DNA of 64,000 nt from Pyronema omphalodes. Lineage: Eukaryota > Ascomycota > Pezizomycetes > Pezizales > Pyronemataceae. The notes under the pieces were generated by a model. That model searched no databases and was not told the DNA's origin. It was given only the letters and a program-made list of their open reading frames with translations. The stretch spans positions 124,001 through 188,000 of the forward strand of contig JAJJXM010000001.1 of NCBI GenBank assembly GCA_024516155.1, read 5' to 3'. Each line of letters begins with the position of its first letter. Position 1 is the first letter of the stretch. Shown one piece after another: positions 58,660-64,000 of the stretch. The position numbers and the translations under genes were made by a program.

Positions 58660-59400
58660 GTATTATGGGGGAATGGTCGAAGGGAGGTGAGAAAAGGTGG
58701 GCCAGGGGAAAAGGAGAAAGAAAAAAAAAGAACGGAGAACGAGAAGAATAGATTAGAGAATCAGGAGATTGATGTACTGTACGGGCTTGATTGTTGAGGA
58801 CGTATCTATATGCTCGAGTTTTGAGTCATACAGGAATGATATGAGCTAAGACCGACGAAACTGAAAAAATCCTTCTTGCTGCAGAAATGGTATTATCTCT
58901 CGCATATTATGGGGCATGATGCTATCTGTGGTTTCCTTGTTATGTGTGTCCCGGCATTTGATATCCTCTGATATGTTGGAGACTGGAATGCATAACTTGT
59001 CAACCGTACTTCTTTTCACTTTATGCGTAAGATCAATTCACAGATTTTATTCCCAAGCATTTGTTAAAGGGCCGTCAGTGTATCGGATATTACATACAGA
59101 ATAATATTTTCCAAAACTTCTCATGTTTCAACTTCAATTTGATGCCGAAGACCCTCTAATTCCCTCCTTCTTCTTCTCCACCCTTAATTTGAAAATCCAA
59201 AAACTCAGTTAAAAAGAAAACTCAACTCATTTTCTCTGATGGGAGTGGAAAAACATAACCTCCCCCTAGCTTCAAAAACATAGCAGCACAAAATCGACGG
59301 CCAAACAACGACATCTTGGGCTGTTCATATCCACAGAGCTGATGGTATAGACCAAGCTTTTGTTCAGTTTCAAGATCGGGACTTGAGTTGCTGGTATAAT
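58660..59400. other. no gene recognised
   Basis: Purine-rich then AT-rich spacer with no ORF above about 62 aa and no RNA gene seen. Confidence 0.45.
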
Positions 59401-59406
59401 CCTTGG

Positions 59407-59594
59407 CTTCTTCGGTTTCTTCGGTTTCTTCGGTTTCTTCGGTTTCTTCGGTTTCTTCGGTTTCTTCGGTTTCTTCGGTTTCTTCGGTTTCTTCGGTTTC
59501 TTCGGTTTCTTCGGTTTCTTCGGTTTCTTCGGTTTCTTCGGTTTCTTCGGTTTCTTCGGTTTCTTCGGTTTCTTCGGTTTCTTCGGTTTCTTGG
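59407..59594. repeat. 9-bp minisatellite CTTCGGTTT, about 21 units
   Basis: An almost perfect nonanucleotide array. Because 9 is a multiple of 3, several frames stay open on both strands (PKK and RRN repeats on minus; FLR and SVS repeats on plus). A small protein of KPK repeats (59272-59607, minus) is conceivable but has no other support. Confidence 0.93.
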
Positions 59595-59609
59595 TTTCAT
59601 TGTTCAAAA

Positions 59610-60450
59610 GGAAGTATTCAGTTAGAGATCCCGTTCGATTCTAGTATTTGGCTTCCTTTCCACCAGACAGTGTTTGCTGGTTCGTCCGTCTCCCGTACTT
59701 GTCTCGGCGGGGAATTCTATTGATACCCACATATGCGAGGTATCATGGCAGTTGTTGTGTTTTAGAGCGATAAGAATGATTGAGGGACACCCGATTGGAA
59801 GCTACACAGTTACCCTGGCTACAGCCTACAATAGCCACATTCTACATAGAATCTAACTCTCAAACCCTACTCTGTAGGATACGCACATTGTCATCATCAG
59901 CATCATCATATCAATATATCTGTTTATCTATATTTCCCATCACACATCCAATGTCACAACCCATCACTCCTTCCAGAAACATTCAGCACTACCTTCCGGA
60001 GTTTCTTTATGATGAAAAAAGGGTTCATAATTCCCCACGCCCTGGGGTTTTTAATATTGTGAGATTTGAACCAAATAAAGAATGGAGGTATATTTTGTGA
60101 ATTTTTCTCTGCGGGGGAATCAAGGATCGGGGATAGAGGGATTGGAGTTGGAGTTGTTGTAAATATGGCTGGAGTTTGATGAGCTCAGAGTATTGTCCAC
60201 AATACTAAAATAACAGAAGACTACCGATATCACAGATATCATTGGGAATTAACTCCGTTGCTCATCCAGAAGAAGACGCTGTTATTTATCCAGTTATCAC
60301 CCCAACACCACCCAAAACCTCAACCCAAACTCAAACCCCATCATGATCACAGCCCAAAATACTCCCCCCATCCTCCATCCTCCATGGAGGTTAAGGTTAT
60401 GAGGTTGGAAAGTTCACCAACAACAGCCAGTTTCAATATTTTTGACAGCC
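59610..60450. other. no gene recognised; one 49-aa ORF
   Basis: Contains a short ORF from the ATG at 59951 (MSQPITPSRNIQHYLPEF..) to 60100 that I do not recognise. Otherwise AT-rich, with a CT/CCA-rich patch at 60295-60385. Confidence 0.35.
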
Positions 60451-60469
60451 ATTACAGGTGAGATGTTTT

Positions 60470-60645
60470 TTGTTTCTATGCAATGGGACAAGTTAATCCA
60501 CCAGTTTCTAGCAACCAGATTTCCCAACCTTTACGAAATGGCGGTGAACATGCTCTCAATTCCTGCGATGACTGTTGAGTCTGAAATACTGTTTTCTGAA
60601 TGCAGGTGGATCATCATGCATATCGGACTGCCATTCGATGCTGGC
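60470..60645 (+). pseudogene. hAT transposase C-terminal dimerisation domain relic
   Basis: The ORF fragment reads MQWDKLIHQFLATRFPNLYE then MAVNMLSIPAMTVESEILFS, close to the hAT C-terminal pattern W..FP.L..MA...L.IPA...ESERLFS. The rest of the transposase is missing and the frame closes at 60664. A dead remnant. Confidence 0.7.
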
Positions 60646-60669
60646 AGACACTTTTCAGGCCATTGAGGG

Positions 60670-61465
60670 GCCGAAGAGCTTCAATCGTAGGCTTCGGCTG
60701 TGATTTCTGGGGGCTCGAATAGGATAGAATTTTGTTATGTATGCACTGAATAATATTTATTGCCCCTTTATAAACCAGTTCATCTGGACAAACCAGTTTT
60801 CGTAGTTTCAAGTAGTTTATCCTACTGATAGTATACTGATTTAGGTCGCCGTATAGTTCTCATATTCCAACAGTTCGTACAGTTCGTACAGTCCGTTTTG
60901 GCCGTCATTTTGAACTGGTTTGTACGACTGGGAGGTCTGAATGGATGAAGGGAAGAGTTGGTACGATACTGATGATTACGATTATAATTATGATGATTGA
61001 TAGTGCTGGAGGGGATGTGCAAGATTTTGTGAAGAGATTGGAGAGATTAGATTTGTCATCTTTTCATGTAAATATATACAGGATGAGAATATGGAAAATA
61101 CTCAGCAGGGATTTCCGGTGATAACGGATCCATGTTGTTCGATTATGACTTAACAACTGAGGATACGGAGGATCCTGAAGGGGTGGGTTTTCACCCTCGG
61201 TGTATATCATGATGGCCAGAACTGAATTTTATGGTTTAGTATTGAGCAGGATTTTGGCGGAGTTTGGACGATACGTTGGATCATGGATGAGATGTTATTT
61301 CAGGAGTGGAAATACTGCAAGCTATGAGGAGGGCATGGTGGTGGATGCGGGAGGAGGTGGCCAGGATATGATAGGACAAGGGGGAGACCGAGAAAGTCCT
61401 CTTTCTTCACTCTCTTGTTTTTTCTCATTGTATTTATTTTCATACTTTGTTTGGCGGGTTATATG
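60670..61465. other. no gene recognised
   Basis: AT-rich sequence with a doubled AGTTCGTAC motif (about 60870-60890) and a 90-aa ORF (61200-61472) that I do not recognise and that runs into LINE 3' sequence. Confidence 0.4.
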
Positions 61466-61468
61466 GGT

Positions 61469-61595
61469 CTAGGAGATTGGGGGGGGGGGGGCATCATCGG
61501 GTGATTTAGATTACGAGGACGGGTTTCGGATATTGTTTTAGTCCTACACGAGCCTTTTAGGCCTTGGTCAGAGTATGATTTAATGAATTAATAAT
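61469..61595 (+). mobile_element. Tad-like LINE 3' end (first of two)
   Basis: Begins TAGGAGATTGGG with a long G run, continues CATCATCGGGTGATTTAGATT and GAGCCTTTTAGGCCTTGGTCAG, and ends GTATGATTTAATGAATTAATAATG. It aligns with 62055-62180 and more weakly with 20427-20535, marking a common LINE 3' untranslated region. Confidence 0.65.
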
Positions 61596-61604
61596 GAATT
61601 TTGT

Positions 61605-62180
61605 TTCAGGAGGTATATGATGAAGTGCCATCTAGAAAATGATTCAGATAGTTGCTGGTTTTGCAATTCAGGAAAGAAACAGACTCGTGGGTACTTTTTA
61701 AAGACATGTGAAGCATTGACAAGAGTGCTTCTAGTGATGAAGAAAAGCGTGGAGCGGGTGAAGGGGAAGAAAAACAATAGAGGAACGAGGATGAATATAG
61801 TAGCATTATGTCAAGATAAGCGGTTGACAGAGGCCATACCGGAGTTTCTTCAACGGACAGGTATGGAAGACGGTTAGAGTAGGATGCCATCGGGGTACCA
61901 TTCCTTTCTAACTTGTTCTCCGTGTAGGGTAGGATACAATACGAATACAACTCAAGACTAAGTTGACTTGAAGGTGTTTGTTTTTGGTGATTTGTTTCAC
62001 TGTGTGTTTACGGTTTTTTTTTTTTCTTCTTTCAAGTAAGGTGGATGTCAAGGGTTTAGGAGATTGAGGGGCCTCATCGGGTGGTTTCAATCATGAGGAA
62101 GGGTTTCGGCTTTATTTTTCTTGTTTTCCTTCATGGGCCTTTTAGGCCTCGGTCAGAGTATGATTCAATAAATGAGTAAA
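61605..62180 (+). pseudogene. Tad-like LINE ORF2 C-terminus and 3' end (second of two)
   Basis: Starts directly after the first LINE 3' end. The ORF 61617-61877 reads SDSCWFCNSGKKQTRGYFLK then TCEAL, a C-x2-C..C zinc-binding pattern of LINE ORF2 ends. It is followed by RMNIVALCQDKRLTEAIPEF and LQRTG, which resembles the usual final residues (RDLFAD.RC..A.LDFL..T) of Tad-clade ORF2. The 3' UTR (62055-62180) ends GTATGATTCAATAAATGAGTAAAC. A 5'-truncated copy. Confidence 0.68.
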
Positions 62181-62564
62181 CAAATGATGAAGTGCTACCG
62201 GAGTATACGTCTTTGCTCCCGCCGACTATGTAGCAGCCTTGACGACCTAGAACTTTTAATGCATAGCACATGTATGCATATACGTATGAGTTACCGAGTA
62301 ATAAACTGGTTTAGATTATAACTCTCAACCCAAGGTTCACTTTTTTTTTAGATCAAAAAACAATTCCCATTTTTCCTAAGCAGTGCTGGTATGATGTAAT
62401 TTTAATTTGCATTTCAAGAACCCAAGAACCGTCCACAAATAAGCAATGCTAACCCATTAAACTCTCACCTACACACAATCTGGCATCCCCAGATGGAACT
62501 TCGTAAATAGTATACACCTCCACACACCCCCTCCCCCCATAAATCATTATCATTAGTTAGCCCT
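62181..62564. other. POB3 3' flank, no gene recognised
   Basis: AT-rich spacer that includes the probable 3' untranslated region of POB3 (minus strand). Confidence 0.45.
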
Positions 62565-64000
62565 TTATTTCTTGGTTTTAACCTTCTTCTTTGCTGGCTC
62601 TTCCACATCCGGTGCCTCCTCCATATCTTCATCGTCATCATCGTCGTCAGGTGCTGCGCCGTCCTCCTCGTCATCTGAGCCACTGCTCTCGTGTGCACTG
62701 TCGTACTCTTCTGCAACATCGGACTCAGAGTCGGCTTGGAAGTCCTCATCAACAGATTCCTCGTCTTCGTCGGCACTACCGCGGTCAGCACGAGGACCAG
62801 CGACATCGTCGTCATCATCCATCTCCTCATCTAATGCGGCGTTGAGGAGATTGGAAGAATCGTCGACGAGGTCGTTCTTGATCTTGAGGTTCTTGGACTT
62901 GAAGAAGTCCTCGAGAGAGGTTTGCTCCTCACTGAAGGGGTATTAGTAAAAATTGAAATAAACGGGATTGACAGGTTACAAACCGATTGATGTTGTTAAA
63001 TTGGTGCTCGCCCTCACCCCCCTTAAGGGTTACAGTAACGTCAAATGTTCGGCTGGCACTAACAGAACCTCCAACACGCGAAAGAGTAACATGGGATACA
63101 CGGTCGAAGGGAACATAGACCGCGGGCTTAGGGACGAATAAGAAAGCCTTATCCAAGAAGAAGAGGTGGCCCTCGTTGGCCTTTAGCGAACATTTAACAC
63201 CTGATTGCTGGTGGTGTGAAACAAAGTCCTTCGAGGGGGTTGTGACTTTGCGCCCGGTAAGCCCCTTAAAGATCTGCGAAACGACCTGGTAGGCGGGATT
63301 CTCGTAGTGCATCTGGAGCTTTCCGTCGTACTTCTCCTTCAAGGTTTCCTCGGTAATGTTGAGATCAAAGTCCATGTCCTCTTCCCTCTTAAACTGCATC
63401 ACCAAGAAGGGATATTTGGTCTGTCCTTGTCGTAGAGGGGGCTCAAGTCCGATGACGATCATGTGGTGTATCTCGTCAGGCTTGGGTAGGAGGAAAAATT
63501 TCTTGACGTTCTCGAACTGGATTTTGTAGTCGTAAGTCTTACCACGAAGACGGAATGAAGACTCGTACATGTCGATATCGTAACGTCCTCTGCTTTTGTG
63601 TTAACTGTGAAGCTTCGGGGGATAGGACAATAAGGTGTACCTGGGTGTGAGGAACAGAATGTCCAAGAATGTAGCAAAGGTATCTCCAGCAATCTCTCCA
63701 ATATCGGCCTTCTCCTTGAGGGTATCGTAGAACAGGGTAGCAGCACTCATCTCCTCCCCTTCGGCATCACTAGCACCGTCCTCACCCTCTCCCTTCTTTA
63801 CCGTACCAGGAACGTAGAATCTCATCTCAACAAGCTGGTCGACAGCAGCAGAGTTCTTCTTCTTCTTTCCATTTGTCGTTCCATCTCCGGTAGAAAACTC
63901 AACGGCAATCTCGTTCTTTCCAGCAAGGTTGGAGTTGGAAACTTCGGAGAAAGGAATCTCGAATGCGGGCTTGTTGGCGACGTTGAAGTAAAGCTCGGAT
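62565..64000 (-). CDS. POB3: FACT complex subunit Pob3 (SSRP1 family), N-terminus beyond right edge
   Basis: Three exons are visible: 63641 to beyond 64000, 62984-63589 and 62565-62931, with introns of 51 and 52 nt. The splice joins are in frame and give family-typical text: LFLTPR+GRYDIDMYESSFRL and NNINR+EEQTSLEDFFKSKN. The part seen covers the end of the N-terminal/dimerisation domain (IPFSEVSNSNLAGKNEIAVE), the tandem PH-like middle domain (TYDYKIQFENVKKFFLLPKP; KANEGHLFFLDKAFLFVPKP) and a long acidic C-terminal tail ending KKKVKTKK. There is no HMG box, as in other fungal Pob3, where Nhp6 provides it. Pob3 with Spt16 forms FACT, a histone chaperone for transcription and replication. Confidence 0.95.

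Overview
The window is fungal nuclear DNA, most likely from a filamentous ascomycete (Pezizomycotina). Three housekeeping genes (ATG2, NUP85 and a partial POB3) have short introns of about 50 to 65 nt with GT..AG ends and, in NUP85, a TACTAAC branch site. The mobile elements (Ty3/Gypsy, Ty1/Copia, Tad-like LINE remnants, a hAT relic, short inverted-repeat elements) and the tandem NACHT-ankyrin genes are typical of such genomes. The species cannot be named from the sequence.

Layout. Positions 1-8449 are retrotransposons. A Ty3/Gypsy element on the minus strand has pol running off the left edge, gag, and a 1.15 kb LTR, followed by a second truncated LTR copy. A 5'-truncated Ty1/Copia element on the plus strand follows, with its 3' LTR at 8129-8449. 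Positions 8450 to about 41500 are a tandem triplication of 12 to 15 kb units. Each unit carries one minus-strand NLR-type gene (NACHT_N domain, NACHT NTPase, ankyrin array) plus a long non-coding tail of transposon debris. Gene 1 is cut off by the Copia LTR. Genes 2 and 3 are intact (1271 and 1469 aa) and differ mainly in ankyrin number. The units differ by clean insertions with target duplications: a 410 bp LINE 3' fragment in unit 1, and a 616 bp inverted-repeat element and a 1488 bp long-TIR element in unit 2. Positions 41500-45550 have no gene but a dense run of microsatellites. ATG2 (minus, 45558-52039) and NUP85 (plus, 53820-56722) are divergent across a 1.8 kb spacer. Positions 56723-62560 hold simple repeats, a hAT transposase relic and two LINE 3' ends. 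POB3 (minus) runs off the right edge from 62565.

How it fits together. The housekeeping block deals with autophagic lipid transfer, the nuclear pore Y-complex and the FACT chromatin complex. The NLR cluster is the accessory part: fungal NLRs of this build are thought to act in non-self recognition, and the ankyrin array is the probable recognition surface. Its 66-residue two-repeat periodicity, copy-to-copy differences in repeat number and mosaic identity suggest ongoing unequal exchange and gene conversion. The most unusual details are a 25-nt micro-exon that encodes the NACHT Walker A core in all three genes, a canonical GGGAAAA slippery site at the Gypsy gag-pol junction, and an LTR with interspersed CCCTAA and GATA-site palindromes.
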